Origin: Azospirillum sp. B510
GTDB lineage: Bacteria > Pseudomonadota > Alphaproteobacteria > Azospirillales > Azospirillaceae
Reading direction: 5' to 3'
Assembly: GCF_000010725.1 (NCBI RefSeq)
Contig: NC_013854.1
Location: 2,509,001 to 2,573,000, forward strand
DNA length: 64,000 bases
In this document: one piece after another, positions 33,836 to 43,606 of the stretch
Layout: each line of letters opens with the position of its first letter
Position numbering within the stretch: the stretch's first letter is position 1
The notes under the pieces: generated by a model
Told to the model about the DNA's origin: nothing
The model's database searches: none
What the model saw: the letters and a program-made list of their open reading frames with translations, nothing else
Translations under genes and position numbers: made by a program

Positions 33836-34657
33836 ATGCTCGCCACCTTGCCAGTCGTCGCCTTTCCCATCATCGATCCGGTCGCCTTCCCCTTAGGTCC
33901 CGTGGTCGTCCGCTGGTACGCGCTGGCCTATCTGGCCGGCTTCGTGCTGGGCTGGCGCTACTGCATGGGGCTGGCCCGGCTCGATCCCGGCCGGCGGCCG
34001 AACCCCGAGGAGTTCGACGACTTCCTGACCTGGGCGGTGATCGGCACCATCCTGGGCGGGCGGCTCGGCTATGTGCTGTTCTACAACCTGCCCTATTATC
34101 TGGAAAATCCGCTGGACGCGCTCCAGGTCTGGCATGGCGGCATGTCCTTCCATGGCGGCATGGCCGGCGTGCTGACGGCGATCGCGCTGTTCTGCTGGCG
34201 TCGCGGCATCTCGCCCTTCGTCTTCGGCGACATCATCTCCGCCTGCGCGCCGATCGGGCTGTTCTTCGGCCGCATCGCCAACTTCATCAATGGCGAACTC
34301 TATGGCCGCCCGGCCCCGGACTTCGCCTATGCCATGGTGTTCCCGCGCGACCCGTTGCAGGTGCCGCGCCATCCCAGCCAGCTTTACGAAGCGGCGCTGG
34401 AGGGCGTCGTCCTGTTCCTCCTGCTGGCGGTCGCCATCCGCACCCCGGCGCTGCGCAACCGGCCCGGCACGGTCGGCGGCCTGTTCCTGATCGGCTACGG
34501 CCTGGCCCGCATCACCGTGGAGTTCTTCCGCGAGCCCGACCCGCAGCTCGGCTTCCTGTTCGCCGGCGCGACGATGGGGCAACTGCTGTCGCTGCCGATG
34601 CTGGCCATCGGCCTGTGGCTGGTCCTGCGCGGCCGGCGCCATGCCATCCCGGCCTGA
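33836..34657 (+). CDS. lgt: Prolipoprotein diacylglyceryl transferase
   Basis: This 273-residue inner-membrane enzyme attaches diacylglycerol to the lipobox cysteine of prolipoproteins, the first step in lipoprotein maturation. It has about seven membrane segments and the signature with catalytic-site residues, HGGMSFHGGMAGVL, followed by GRIANFINGELYGR. ATG 33836 follows GGAG with five bases of spacing and starts 12 bases after the hldD stop. Confidence 0.95.
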   Translation: MLATLPVVAFPIIDPVAFPLGPVVVRWYALAYLAGFVLGWRYCMGLARLDPGRRPNPEEFDDFLTWAVIGTILGGRLGYVLFYNLPYYLENPLDALQVWHGGMSFHGGMAGVLTAIALFCWRRGISPFVFGDIISACAPIGLFFGRIANFINGELYGRPAPDFAYAMVFPRDPLQVPRHPSQLYEAALEGVVLFLLLAVAIRTPALRNRPGTVGGLFLIGYGLARITVEFFREPDPQLGFLFAGATMGQLLSLPMLAIGLWLVLRGRRHAIPA

Positions 34658-34661
34658 CATC

Positions 34662-35798
34662 ATGGCGGACGAGAGTGCCGGGGGAGAGTCGCTGGCCCGC
34701 CTGCTGGCCCGCCGCATCCTGATGGACGGCCCGATCAGCGTCGCCACCTTCATGGCGGAGGCGCTGGGCCATCCGCGCTTCGGCTATTACATGCGGCGCG
34801 ACCCGTTCGGCAGCGGCGGCGACTTCACCACCGCGCCGGAAATCAGCCAGATGTTCGGCGAGCTGGTCGGACTCTGGTGCGTCGACAGCTGGGCGCGGCT
34901 CGGCGGCCCCGGTCCCTTCCATCTGGTCGAGCTCGGCCCCGGCCGCGGCACGCTGATGGCCGATGTGCTGCGGGCGGCGGCGGTGCTACCGCTGTTCCGC
35001 GACAGCGCCACAATCCATCTGGTGGAGACCAGCCCGGCCCTGCGCGAGCGCCAGCGCGAGACGCTGCGCCCCATCCTGGGCGAGGCCGTCCGCTGGCATG
35101 ACCGGCTGGAGGATGTGCCGGACGGCCCGACCATCCTGATCGCCAACGAGTTCTTCGACGCCCTGCCGATCCGCCAGGTGCAGAAGACCAACCATGGCTG
35201 GTTCGAGCGGCTGGTCGATGTCGATCCCGACAGCCTGGAGGACGATCCGCGCTTCCGCTTCGTGCTGGAGGCCTTCGGTAGCTCCGGCAACCGGCTGGTG
35301 CCGGACAGCCTGCGCGACGCCCCGGAGGGCTGCGTGGTCGAGGTCTCCCCGGCCTCGCAGGCGGTGGCGCGGCTGATCGGCGCCCGGCTGGCCGCCGCCC
35401 CCGGTGCAGCACTGGTGATCGACTATGGCTACGGCCGCGGTCCGGCGGTGGGCGACAGCTTGCAGGCCATGCGCCGCCACGCCTACGCCCCGGTGCTGGA
35501 GGCGCCGGGCGAGGCCGACCTGACCGCCCATGTCGATTTCGCCACCATCGCCGTGGCGGCGCGCGAAGGCGGCGCCCAGCCCTTCGGCCCGGTCGAGCAG
35601 GGGGACTGGCTGACCCGGCTGGGCATCCGCCAACGCGCCTCCGCCCTCGCGGCGAAGGCCAGCCCGGCCCAGGCGCGGGACATCGGCGCAGCACTCGACC
35701 GCTTGATCGATCCGGCGCAAATGGGCAGGCTGTTCAAACTGGTCGCGCTCGCCACACCGGGAGCCTTCGCCGACGCCACCCCGCCGGCGGGCTTCTGA
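34662..35798 (+). CDS. MidA/NDUFAF7-family SAM-dependent methyltransferase
   Basis: The product of about 378 residues belongs to the family of mitochondrial NDUFAF7, which methylates an arginine of complex I subunit NDUFS2. Motifs are LARRILMDGPISVATFMAEA, FTTAPEISQMFGELVG, the SAM-binding loop LVELGPGRGTLMADVLRAA and the conserved ILIANEFFDALPIRQV. Its bacterial substrate is not established. The start may be ATG 34641, which overlaps lgt by 17 bases; neither has a clear ribosome site. It is co-directional with lgt and probably in one operon. Confidence 0.88.
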   Translation: MADESAGGESLARLLARRILMDGPISVATFMAEALGHPRFGYYMRRDPFGSGGDFTTAPEISQMFGELVGLWCVDSWARLGGPGPFHLVELGPGRGTLMADVLRAAAVLPLFRDSATIHLVETSPALRERQRETLRPILGEAVRWHDRLEDVPDGPTILIANEFFDALPIRQVQKTNHGWFERLVDVDPDSLEDDPRFRFVLEAFGSSGNRLVPDSLRDAPEGCVVEVSPASQAVARLIGARLAAAPGAALVIDYGYGRGPAVGDSLQAMRRHAYAPVLEAPGEADLTAHVDFATIAVAAREGGAQPFGPVEQGDWLTRLGIRQRASALAAKASPAQARDIGAALDRLIDPAQMGRLFKLVALATPGAFADATPPAGF

Positions 35799-35904
35799 CC
35801 GGGGCGCACAAGCCGGTTGGAGACACCGCACCGCAACCGCCGCAAGAACAATCCCGGCGGACGGCGCTTCGCCCTCCTGCCTTGCCGGGCGCCCCCGGCC
35901 GGGC

Positions 35905-36708
35905 ATGGGGGAGACCACAGAACAGGGAAGGACGGCGTTCGTGATCACACTCGGCGCGCTGAACGATATCACCCACATCCGCCACGCTTTTTTCACCCGC
36001 ACCGGCGGGGTGTCCACCGGGCTCTACGCGTCGCTCAACTGCGGGCTTGGCTCCAACGACTCCACCGCGGCGGTGCATGAGAACCGCGCCCGCGCCGCGG
36101 CCCGGATGGAGGTGCCGCCCGGCAACCTCATCACCTGCTACCAGCACCACAGCCCGACCTGCGTGGTGGTCGAGGAGCCCTGGACGCCGGAGACGGCACC
36201 GAAGGCCGACGCCATGGCGACCCGGCAGCCCGGCATCGCGCTGGGCATCCTGACCGCCGACTGCGCGCCCGTCCTGTTCGCCGACAGCAAGGCGCGGGTG
36301 ATCGGCGCCGCCCATGCCGGCTGGAAAGGAGCCAAAGGCGGCGTCATCGAGGCGACCGTCGCCCGCATGGTCGAGCTGGGGGCCAAGCCGAACCGGATCG
36401 TCGCCTGCATCGGCCCCTGCATCGCCCAGCGCTCCTACGAGGTCGGGCCGGAATTCCCCGCCCCCTTCGAGGAGGAGGATGCCCGCAACCGCGATTATTT
36501 CGCCCCCGCCCGCAAGCCCGGCCATTTCCTGTTCGATCTGGCCGCCTATGTCACCCGCCGGCTGGGCGATGCCGGCGTCAGCGTGATCCAGCGCTGCCCC
36601 AACGACACGGTGGCGGAGGAGGACCGCTTCTTCAGCTACCGCCGCTCCCGCCTGCGGGGAGAAGCGGATTACGGGCGCGGCCTTTCGGCCATCGTCCTGC
36701 AAAGCTGA
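35905..36708 (+). CDS. pgeF: Peptidoglycan editing factor PgeF / laccase-domain protein
   Basis: This 267-residue member of the YfiH family carries the conserved Cys-His cluster: TADCAPVLFA with its Cys, AAHAGWKGAKGGVIE with its His, and the CIGPCIAQRSYEVG Cys-containing motif. The N-terminal HAFFTRTGGVSTGLYASLNC is also typical. Homologues release wrong amino acids from peptidoglycan precursors and have purine nucleoside phosphorylase or laccase activities in vitro. It lies about 106 bases after the methyltransferase gene on the same strand. Confidence 0.9.
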   Translation: MGETTEQGRTAFVITLGALNDITHIRHAFFTRTGGVSTGLYASLNCGLGSNDSTAAVHENRARAAARMEVPPGNLITCYQHHSPTCVVVEEPWTPETAPKADAMATRQPGIALGILTADCAPVLFADSKARVIGAAHAGWKGAKGGVIEATVARMVELGAKPNRIVACIGPCIAQRSYEVGPEFPAPFEEEDARNRDYFAPARKPGHFLFDLAAYVTRRLGDAGVSVIQRCPNDTVAEEDRFFSYRRSRLRGEADYGRGLSAIVLQS

Positions 36709-36943
36709 GCCCGAGCGAGCGAGCGCTCGCTTTATCGATGGCCATGCCGGACGATGATCATGCCGGCCAATCGTCATGCCGCCCGCGCGGGGGCGGCATT
36801 CCCCAATGGGGAAAGGCCTGACCGTCATGGAACGTTTACACGGACCCGACCCTTTGTTATGGTCCGCCCCGTTTTCAAGGGGCGCCGGCGCGCAAGCGGC
36901 GAACGTGCCTTGAGCCGTTTCCCTGCAAAGAGAGCCGACCCCG

Positions 36944-37879
36944 ATGAAGGTGCTTGCCGGCAACAGCAACCGTCCGCTGGCCGAGGCGATCTCCACCTGT
37001 CTCGGCGTGCCGCTGACGAAAGCGAGCGTGCGCCGTTTCTCCGACATGGAGGTGTTCGTCGAGATCCTGGAGAACGTGCGCGGCGAGGACGTGTTCGTCG
37101 TCCAGTCGACCTCGGCTCCGGCCAACGACAACCTGATGGAACTGCTGGTGACGATCGACGCCCTTCGGCGCGGATCGGCCCGGCGCATCACGGCGGTCAT
37201 TCCCTATTACGGCTATGCCCGGCAGGATCGCAAGACCGGCCCGCGCACGCCGATCTCGGCCAAGCTGGTCGCCAACCTGATCACCCAGGCCGGCGCCAAC
37301 CGGGTACTGACGATGGACCTGCATGCGGGTCAGATCCAGGGCTTCTTCGACATCCCCACCGACAACCTGATGGCCGCCCCGGTCTTCGAGAAGGACATCC
37401 GCCAGTCCTTCGAGAGGATCGACGAGGTGACCATCGTGTCGCCGGACGTCGGCGGCGTGGTGCGCGCCCGCGCGCTGGCCAAGCGGCTGGATGCCGATCT
37501 CGCCATCATCGACAAGCGTCGCGAGCGCGCCGGCGTGTCGGAGGTGATGAACATCATCGGCGACGCCAACGGCCGACGCTGCATCCTGCTGGACGACATC
37601 GTCGATTCGGGCGGTACCCTGTGCAATGCCGCCGTCGCGCTGATGGAGGCCGGCGCCAAGTCGGTCCACGCCTTCTGCACCCATGGCGTGCTGTCCGGCG
37701 GTGCGGTCGCCCGCGTCGCCGTGTCGCCGCTGGAGCAGCTTGTCACCACCGACAGCATCCAGGCGACCGAGGCGGTGCGCGTGTCCCGCAACATCCGCCA
37801 GTTGACCATCGCCCCGCTGCTCGCCGAAGCCATCATGCGCATCAGCGAGGAACGTTCGGTGTCGAGCCTGTTCGCGTAA
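36944..37879 (+). CDS. prs: Ribose-phosphate pyrophosphokinase
   Basis: The protein (311 residues) makes PRPP from ribose 5-phosphate and ATP for nucleotide, histidine and tryptophan synthesis. Class I PRPP synthetase motifs are complete: [57 protein letters not shown] and the PRPP loop [14 protein letters not shown]. It starts 235 bases after pgeF, so it probably has its own promoter. A strong terminator follows. Confidence 0.96.
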   Translation: MKVLAGNSNRPLAEAISTCLGVPLTKASVRRFSDMEVFVEILENVRGEDVFVVQSTSAPANDNLMELLVTIDALRRGSARRITAVIPYYGYARQDRKTGPRTPISAKLVANLITQAGANRVLTMDLHAGQIQGFFDIPTDNLMAAPVFEKDIRQSFERIDEVTIVSPDVGGVVRARALAKRLDADLAIIDKRRERAGVSEVMNIIGDANGRRCILLDDIVDSGGTLCNAAVALMEAGAKSVHAFCTHGVLSGGAVARVAVSPLEQLVTTDSIQATEAVRVSRNIRQLTIAPLLAEAIMRISEERSVSSLFA

Positions 37880-37896
37880 CGGCGGCAGCTTCCCGG

Positions 37897-37931
37897 AAAA
37901 AAGGCCCTTTCCCGATGGGAAGGGCCTTTTT
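37897..37931 (+). terminator. Rho-independent terminator of prs
   Basis: AAGGCCCTTTCCC and GGGAAGGGCCTT pair with one bulged T and loop GAT; TTTTT follows the right arm. The left A-run would also give a T-run on the minus strand, so it may work in both directions. Confidence 0.85.
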
Positions 37932-37959
37932 GCTGGCCGCGCTTTGTCGAGCATGCCCC

Positions 37960-38160
37960 CTACCTCTGCGCCGGCAGCCCGTGGAAGTCATTGGCCGTCA
38001 CCTGCCCGCCGGTGGCGGCGGCGATACGCGCCATCACGGCCGGGCGGGGAACCCGGCGGCCATGCCGGTAACGGTTGACCGTGGCCTGGCTCGTCCCGAT
38101 CAGGGCGGCGAAGGCCTCTTCCTTGGTTGCGGTCCGGGCGAGCCAGTCATCGAGCGTCAT
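37960..38160 (-). CDS. Small Cro/CI-type HTH regulator
   Basis: This 66-residue product starts at 38160. It consists of a single HTH domain: LARTATKEEAFAALIGTSQA, the recognition helix TVNRYRHGRRVPRPAVMARI, then ATGGQVTANDFHGL. The end (TANDFH) is typical of helix five of YdaS/CI-like HTH domains. It is divergent from the S24-type repressor gene, with palindromes in the 94 bases between them, like a lambdoid cro/cI switch. Confidence 0.8.
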   Translation of the reverse strand: MTLDDWLARTATKEEAFAALIGTSQATVNRYRHGRRVPRPAVMARIAAATGGQVTANDFHGLPAQR

Positions 38161-38254
38161 ACCGCAATGGTTTAAACCGAAAGGGCTTGTGCGCGCAACC
38201 GGATTTATTCCGGAACAATGGACTTTCCAAAGCCGTTTTGGTATGAACGGGTCC
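38161..38254. promoter_or_regulatory. Divergent operator region with several palindromes
   Basis: Between the two divergent regulator genes lie GGTTTAAACC (38169-38178), CCGG-atttatt-CCGG (38200-38214), TGGACTTTCCA (38219-38229) and CCAAA-gccgt-TTTGG (38227-38241, allowing one extra T). The TGGA/TCCA half-sites recur inverted at about 39016 to 39026 (TCCAAAATGGA), after the repressor gene. They are good candidates for binding sites of the adjacent HTH proteins. Confidence 0.5.
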
Positions 38255-38911
38255 ATGACCACCATGCGCGAACTGCGGCAGGCCGCCGGACTGAGCCAGG
38301 AGAAGCTGGCCGATCTGGCCGGCACCTCCCAGCCACAGATCAACAAGCTGGAGACCGGCCAGCGCAAGATGACCGTCGATTGGGCGGTCAAGCTCGCGGG
38401 CCCTCTGGGCATTGAACCGGCGGTTCTGCTTGGCCTCGACGTGCCGGCGGCCCCGGCTCCCACGCGCCCCGCCCGGCCGGCGCTGCCGCCACTGCTCCGC
38501 ACGACCCCGGCCCAGCAGGCTCAGGCCGCCGCATCGATGCCGGTCCGCGCGGCGGCACGCGGTGGCGGCGACCAGGAAATGTTCCTGGAGGATGGTCCGA
38601 TCGACTGGATCGCCCGTCCCGACTACCTGAAGAACGCCCGCGATCCCTACGCCATGTATGTGGTCGGCGAATCGATGATGCCGCGCTTCCGCCCGGCCCA
38701 GCTTCTGCACGTCAACCCGCACAAGCCGCCGGCGCCGGGAGCCGGGGTGGTGGTGGTCAAGCGCAACAAGGCGGTTCTGGTGAAGGAGTTCGTGCGCCGC
38801 GCCAGCGACTCCGTGATCCTGCGGGAATACCGGCCGGCCGAGCGTGAATTCTCCGTGGCGCTCGAAGAGCTCGACACGCTCCACACCGTGGTCGGGTTGC
38901 AGGAGCCCTGA
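38255..38911 (+). CDS. HTH repressor with S24/LexA-like peptidase domain
   Basis: From ATG 38255 the product has about 218 residues; ATGs at 38243 and 38264 are also possible. The N-terminal HTH is MRELRQAAGLSQEKLADLAG followed by TSQPQINKLETGQRKMT. An Ala/Pro linker (about 70 to 110) leads to an S24 domain with the Ser of VVGESMMPRFRPAQ and the Lys of VVVVKRNKAVLVKEF, the catalytic pair of LexA/CI autoproteases. No clear Ala-Gly or Cys-Gly cleavage site is visible in the linker, so self-cleavage is uncertain. It is probably part of a stress-response or prophage-remnant switch with the divergent gene. Confidence 0.82.
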   Translation: MTTMRELRQAAGLSQEKLADLAGTSQPQINKLETGQRKMTVDWAVKLAGPLGIEPAVLLGLDVPAAPAPTRPARPALPPLLRTTPAQQAQAAASMPVRAAARGGGDQEMFLEDGPIDWIARPDYLKNARDPYAMYVVGESMMPRFRPAQLLHVNPHKPPAPGAGVVVVKRNKAVLVKEFVRRASDSVILREYRPAEREFSVALEELDTLHTVVGLQEP

Positions 38912-38941
38912 CTCCAGCTTTGTGATTTTCCGTGCGATTCA

Positions 38942-38967
38942 CGCTTCGGACAATTCCGTCCGAAGCG
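38942..38967 (+). terminator. Hairpin after the S24 repressor gene
   Basis: CGCTTCGGAC and GTCCGAAGCG form a perfect 10-bp stem with loop AATTCC, 31 bases after the repressor stop. No T-run follows, so it may be a weak terminator or a binding site. Confidence 0.5.
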
Positions 38968-39089
38968 ATCGCATCCCATACCGTTTCGGCATCGGTTTTG
39001 TGTGGCTAGGATAATCCAAAATGGACTATTCCTTGTTCAGCGGACGACCGGATGGTCCCGGCTTCCGCGGACGACCAAGGAGGCACGCC

Positions 39090-39368
39090 ATGCACCAGCC
39101 CTACCCCCGCTTCCACCCCGGCCCGTCGGCCGGCCGCCTGGACAGCTTCAGCGAGCGCGGCGCCCGCGAGCTGGCCCGCCGCATCCGCACCGCCTGGGCC
39201 AGGATCGGCTGGGACGTCGAGGTGCGGGTGGAACGCATCTCCAGCGAGGAGTTGGACGACGGCCGCAGCCTGGCGCATTTCACCGTCCGCAGCGATCTGG
39301 TCAACGGCCTGCCGCATCGTCGCCTGGAGGAAAAAAAGCAGGCGCCGCCGCTGCGACGCGCCGCCTGA
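39090..39368 (+). CDS. Small protein of unknown function
   Basis: The product has 92 residues and starts at ATG 39090 with AAGGAGG six bases upstream, a near-ideal ribosome site. It has an N-terminal Pro-rich part (HQPYPRFHPGPSAGRLDSFS) and an amphipathic helix (ARELARRIRTAWARIGWDVE), then a beta-like strand pair and a basic C-terminus (RRLEEKKQAPPLRRAA). I recognise no family. The strength of its ribosome site and good codon use support a real gene. Confidence 0.65.
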   Translation: MHQPYPRFHPGPSAGRLDSFSERGARELARRIRTAWARIGWDVEVRVERISSEELDDGRSLAHFTVRSDLVNGLPHRRLEEKKQAPPLRRAA

Positions 39369-39388
39369 CCAGGATCACGTCAGCCGCA

Positions 39389-39778
39389 TCACTTCAGCCG
39401 CTCGTCCAGTTCGACCTGATAGCCGACGGCCAGCCGGTTGGTCTCGTTCGCCATGCCCACCACCGCCATCAGTTCGCCGAACTGCGCGTCGGTCATGCCC
39501 AGCCGGCGCGCCGCCGCCTCGTGCGAGCGGATGCAGTATTGGCAATTGTTGGTCACGCTGACCGCGACGAAGACCATCTCCTTCACCAGCGGGTCGAGGG
39601 CGCCGGGCGCCATCACCTCCTTCAGGCTTTCCCAGGTCCGCGCCAGGGTCGGCGGGTGGTGAGCGATCATCTTCCAGAAGTTATTGACGTCGGGAACGCC
39701 GCGCGTCGTCTTGATGTCGTCATAGACGGCCGACACCTCGGATGCGGCATCGGCCTGCTCGATCGGGGGAAGCGGCAT
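39389..39778 (-). CDS. AhpD-like carboxymuconolactone decarboxylase-family protein
   Basis: The 129-residue product shows the AhpD-type redox motif CXXC with following His: VTNNCQYCIRSHEAAARRLG. A helical N-terminus (DAASEVSAVYDDIKTTRGVP) and the FGELMAVVGMANETNRLA C-terminal helix fit the CMD family of alkylhydroperoxidase-like proteins. It probably works in peroxide or thiol redox chemistry in the cytoplasm. AGGAG eight bases upstream of ATG 39778 supports the start. It converges on the small gene before it. Confidence 0.88.
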   Translation of the reverse strand: MPLPPIEQADAASEVSAVYDDIKTTRGVPDVNNFWKMIAHHPPTLARTWESLKEVMAPGALDPLVKEMVFVAVSVTNNCQYCIRSHEAAARRLGMTDAQFGELMAVVGMANETNRLAVGYQVELDERLK

Positions 39779-40063
39779 GGCGGCGACTCCTGTCTTGAAG
39801 GGGATAGGGCCATAAGGCCGGACATCTTGTCGCAAGGCAACCTCCGGCCTATGCCCCTCCCCGATCGATCGGCCACATTGACCACCACGCGCCCCTCTGG
39901 TAGTAGAACCCCGCAGCGGATCGCGCAAACGTTCCAGCGGGAAGCCTTCCGGAACGCCGCGTTGCGGAGAGTTCTCCAGAAGACCGACAGCATTCGTGCA
40001 GCGTTCCCATGCGGCCCGGTTCCGGCAACTGTCCGATCCGGTCCGAATGCCGGGAGGAACAGC

Positions 40064-40873
40064 GTGGAGAGCACGGTTCCAGAGATGGACTTGCCACCGT
40101 CCCATCAGGACGGATCCTTCATCACGGACACCCCCGCACCGGGCTCCACCGAGCCGGACCTGGCCGGAACCATCCAGGGCGTGCGCCTCCTCGCGGAGTT
40201 CCATTCGGCTGAACCCACCCCGGCATTGCTGGAGAGACTGCGCCGCACCCCCGCCGGACGGGGTCCGCTGGCGCTCGACCGTGACGATGCCCTGCAGGCC
40301 GCCGCCCTGGTGGACGAGGTGGTGAGCGACCTGCCGGAACGGATCACCCGCCGCTGTCTTGCGCCGTTCGTCGCCGATTTCAGCGCCATCCACCGCACCG
40401 GCGCTTTGCGCGCCTGCCCGACCGAAGGGCCTTGGCTGGAGGAGAAGGCCCGGGCCGACGCCTCCGCCTCCCTGCTGCGCTGGCGCAGCGGGCTGGAGGC
40501 GGAGTTGGATGCCCCACCCTTGCACCTGCTGCCCAACGACCATATCGCCGTGGAACTGATGCTGCTCGCCGCCCTGCTCGACCGGGGCCGCAACAGCGAC
40601 GCCGTCCGCTTCCTCGACCGTCATCTGCTGCGTTGGGCTCCCGATTTCTGTAGCAGTGTCGCCACGCGCTGCCGGGAGCCCTTCTTCGCCGGCATCGCCA
40701 TCCTGACGAACGCCCTCATAGACAACCTGCGGGACCAGCTTGGTGCGGCCTGCGGATTGCCGCGTCCGGTCGACGATGGCTGCGATTGTGGTTCCGGCGG
40801 GGGCTCCGACGCCCGTCGCCGCAGGCGCTGGACCGAAGGCCGCTTCCCCCGCGCCTGCGCCTGCGATCCGTGA
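40064..40873 (+). CDS. TorD/DmsD-family chaperone for a molybdoenzyme or redox protein
   Basis: The GTG at 40064 with GGGAGG six bases upstream gives 269 residues. The helical region from residue 40 to 225 matches TorD-like chaperones: RLLAEFHSAEPTPALLERLR, FVADFSAIHRTGALRACPTE, LLPNDHIAVELMLLAALLDR and LRWAPDFCSSVATRC. These proteins bind twin-arginine signal peptides of molybdoenzymes until the cofactor is in place. The C-terminal tail is unusual, being Cys/Gly/Arg-rich (CDCGSGGGSDARRRRR). No molybdoenzyme gene lies nearby, so its client is unknown. The 285-base upstream interval shows nothing distinctive. Confidence 0.75.
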   Translation: MESTVPEMDLPPSHQDGSFITDTPAPGSTEPDLAGTIQGVRLLAEFHSAEPTPALLERLRRTPAGRGPLALDRDDALQAAALVDEVVSDLPERITRRCLAPFVADFSAIHRTGALRACPTEGPWLEEKARADASASLLRWRSGLEAELDAPPLHLLPNDHIAVELMLLAALLDRGRNSDAVRFLDRHLLRWAPDFCSSVATRCREPFFAGIAILTNALIDNLRDQLGAACGLPRPVDDGCDCGSGGGSDARRRRRWTEGRFPRACACDP

Positions 40874-41057
40874 GGCCTCAATGGCGCGGCGCCGATCGTC
40901 CCCTCGACCGGCCGCCCCCAGCCTGCCCCCTGCATAGTCCTTACGCCATGTGGTCGCCGACCCTGCCACAAAGTCGGAGTTGCCCGAGCTCGAATGCTTC
41001 CGCCATGGTGCCACACATGGTGCCGTACACGGCCCTTCTCCTCCGCGACGTTTGCTG

Positions 41058-43196
41058 ATGCCTTTCCGCAGCCTCGATGGCCGGATCGACCGCAAGGGGG
41101 CTCTGCGCCTCCTGCGTTTGCTGCTGGCCGTGTCGGTCGCCCTGCCCCTTGTGCTGTTCGCCGGCATGGGGTGGCGCGAGCGGTGGGAGGCGCAGGATGA
41201 AGCCGAACGGAACAGCCGCAAGAACGCGCTGATCCTGCACGAGCATATGCTGAAGGTGTTCGACACCATGGCCCAGGCTCTGGACCGGGTGGATGAACGC
41301 ATCCAGGGTCTCGGCTGGCGCGAGATCGCCGAATCGGAGACGCTGCACCGCTACCTGAAGAGGCTGGATGGCGAGTTGGAACAGATCGGCGCCATCGGGC
41401 TGACCGATCCGGACGGAATCGTCCGCAATTCCAACCTGTTCTTCCCCGCCCACAACAGCTATGTCGGCGACCGGCCGGACTTCCGCGAACAGCGGCGGCG
41501 CGAATCCGGTCTGCTGATCGCCGGTCCGCTCGCCGATCCGGCCACCGGCAAGCCCAGCTTCGGCATCAGCCGGCGCCGCACAGGTCCAGGCGACAGCTTC
41601 GACGGCATGATCGCCACCATCGTCAATCCCGACTATTTCGCGAATTTCTACCGGCAGGTCAGCGGCGGCCAGGGGGAGTCCGTCGCCTTGATCCGCGATG
41701 ACGGCGCGATGCTGATGCGCTTTCCAGCCCTGGATCCGGAGCGGCCGAACCTGACGCTGCCCACCCTGCCGGCCGACCGCGGCCTGCGGGCCGAAATCAC
41801 CCGCCAGCCCGACGAGGGGGTCTTCCGCACCGCCAACAGCCATGTGCAGGGGCTGGACCGCGTTTTCGCCTACAAACGGGTCGGCGCCTTCCCGGTCTAT
41901 GTCGTCTATGGGCTGGACCAGGCGCAGGTCACCCGCTCCTGGTGGCGGAACATGGCGTTGGACGCCGCCTTCGTCGCGCCGGCGACATTGGCGCTGGCTC
42001 TGCTCGCCTGGCTGGCCTACGGCCGCGCCGCGTCGGAAAGAGCAGTGATCCAGCGCTGGGCGGACGAGGTGCGCAATCGCGAGAGGCTGGAGGAGGCGCT
42101 GCGCCAGAGCCAGAAGATGGAGGCGCTTGGCCAGTTGACCGGCGGCGTGGCGCATGACTTCAACAATCTGCTGACCGCCGCGCTGGCCAACCTGCATCTG
42201 CTCGGCCGGCATCTGCCGGCCGACGGGCAGCGCTTCCTGGCCGGGGCGCGTGGCGCGCTGGAACGGGCGGAGAAGCTGACCCGGCAACTGTTATCCTTCT
42301 CCCGCCAGGACGCCGTCAACCCGACCGTGGTCGATCTCGGCGACAGCCTGCGCCGGATGGCCGATCTGCTGGAACGCTCCATCCGCGCCGACATCGCCCT
42401 GGATTGGGACATCGCCCCGGCACCGATGGCGGTCGCCGTCGATCCGGTCCAGTTGGAAATGGCGGTGTTGAACCTTGTGCTGAACGCCCGCGACGCCATG
42501 CCAGGGGGCGGCCGCATCCGCATCGCCGCCGCGCCCGGGCCGGAACCCCGCAGCGCCCGCATCGAGGTTTCCGACACCGGCGCCGGCATGCGACCCGACG
42601 TGATCGCCCGCGCCTTCGACCCCTTCTTCACCACCAAGGGTGTGGGCAAGGGAACCGGGCTCGGCCTGTCGATGGTCTATGGCTTCGCCCGCCAGTCCGG
42701 GGGCGGCGCCGCCATCGACAGCCGGCCTGGGGAGGGCACCCGCGTCCGCATCGACCTGCCGCTGAGCGACGAGCCGCCGGCCGAACCGCCCGCCTCCCCG
42801 GCGGAACCGGCGGCGGACCTCCGCCCGCTGCGCATCCTGGTGGTCGAGGACAACCCGCTGGTGCGGATGGCGATGGTCGAAGGCTTGACCGAGGACGGGT
42901 TCACCGTCGAGACCGCCGAGGACGGCGTCTCGGCGCTGGCCCTGCTGGAGACCGACCGCGCGTTCGATCTGGTGGTGTCGGACGTCGTCATGCCCGGCGG
43001 GGTTTCCGGCATCGACCTTGCCCGGCACATCCGCGGGCATTGGCCGCACTTGCGCGTACTGCTCGCCTCCGGCTACAGCCCGGAGTCGCTGGCCACCATG
43101 GGGGCCGATACCGCGTCGGTGCTGGCGAAGCCCTTCACCCCCGACCAGTTGGCGGCACGCATCCGCTCGCTGGCGCGGGCGAGCTCGGCCCCATAG
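41058..43196 (+). CDS. Membrane hybrid sensor histidine kinase
   Basis: The protein of 712 residues has an N-terminal membrane helix ([19 protein letters not shown]), a large periplasmic sensor of the Cache type (about 40 to 300, with [20 protein letters not shown]), and a second helix ([19 protein letters not shown]). The kinase core has the phospho-acceptor His366 ([20 protein letters not shown]), an N-box ([15 protein letters not shown]) and G-boxes ([23 protein letters not shown]). The C-terminal receiver has Asp642 ([14 protein letters not shown]). The class with HDFNN is common for such hybrid kinases. The ATG at 41058 starts just before the first helix; it has no clear ribosome site. 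Confidence 0.92.
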   Translation: MPFRSLDGRIDRKGALRLLRLLLAVSVALPLVLFAGMGWRERWEAQDEAERNSRKNALILHEHMLKVFDTMAQALDRVDERIQGLGWREIAESETLHRYLKRLDGELEQIGAIGLTDPDGIVRNSNLFFPAHNSYVGDRPDFREQRRRESGLLIAGPLADPATGKPSFGISRRRTGPGDSFDGMIATIVNPDYFANFYRQVSGGQGESVALIRDDGAMLMRFPALDPERPNLTLPTLPADRGLRAEITRQPDEGVFRTANSHVQGLDRVFAYKRVGAFPVYVVYGLDQAQVTRSWWRNMALDAAFVAPATLALALLAWLAYGRAASERAVIQRWADEVRNRERLEEALRQSQKMEALGQLTGGVAHDFNNLLTAALANLHLLGRHLPADGQRFLAGARGALERAEKLTRQLLSFSRQDAVNPTVVDLGDSLRRMADLLERSIRADIALDWDIAPAPMAVAVDPVQLEMAVLNLVLNARDAMPGGGRIRIAAAPGPEPRSARIEVSDTGAGMRPDVIARAFDPFFTTKGVGKGTGLGLSMVYGFARQSGGGAAIDSRPGEGTRVRIDLPLSDEPPAEPPASPAEPAADLRPLRILVVEDNPLVRMAMVEGLTEDGFTVETAEDGVSALALLETDRAFDLVVSDVVMPGGVSGIDLARHIRGHWPHLRVLLASGYSPESLATMGADTASVLAKPFTPDQLAARIRSLARASSAP

Positions 43197-43224
43197 GCGG
43201 TGACAGCCCCGCCAGGCGGCGCGA

Positions 43225-43434
43225 TCAGGTCAGGGCGCTGACGAACATCGGCGCCCACAGCGCCATGCACCACAGCAGGCCAAGGCACAAACCGCGGGTC
43301 AGATCATCGAAGGTGGGCTGCTCCAGACGGTTCAGCGCCCACATCGCATTCAGCTCTCCCGGAGTCGGTGCCCGGTCGTCGCATTTGGATGGGGAGGTTG
43401 CGGCTGCGCGCCGGTCGGGGTCGCATGACGGCAT
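43225..43434 (-). CDS. Possible small single-pass membrane protein
   Basis: A frame of 69 residues ends with a convincing membrane segment (GLCLGLLWCMALWAPMFVSA), preceded by EQPTFDDLTRG. The start is doubtful: ATG 43344 would give a 39-residue protein with GGGAG at a slightly long distance. No family is recognised. It may be chance coding. Confidence 0.35.
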   Translation of the reverse strand: MPSCDPDRRAAATSPSKCDDRAPTPGELNAMWALNRLEQPTFDDLTRGLCLGLLWCMALWAPMFVSALT

Positions 43435-43537
43435 GGCGGGGGCCTCGCATCGATGGCGTGATGTCCAAGGAGTTTGTGGCCGCCACCGCCGCCGGCCACC
43501 CTGTCTTCGGTCTGCACCGGAATTTTGTCGGCATACG

Positions 43538-43569
43538 AAAAAGGCCGCATCCGTCCTGCGGATGCGGCC
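43538..43569 (-). terminator. Rho-independent terminator of the 74-residue gene at 43607
   Basis: GGCCGCATCCG and CGGATGCGGCC form an 11-bp stem with loop TCCTG. On the minus strand it is followed by TTTTT. It lies 37 bases after the gene's stop. Confidence 0.85.
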
Positions 43570-43606
43570 CTTTCGCCAAGCGTCCGGCCGGTGCGGCCGG
43601 AAACGG

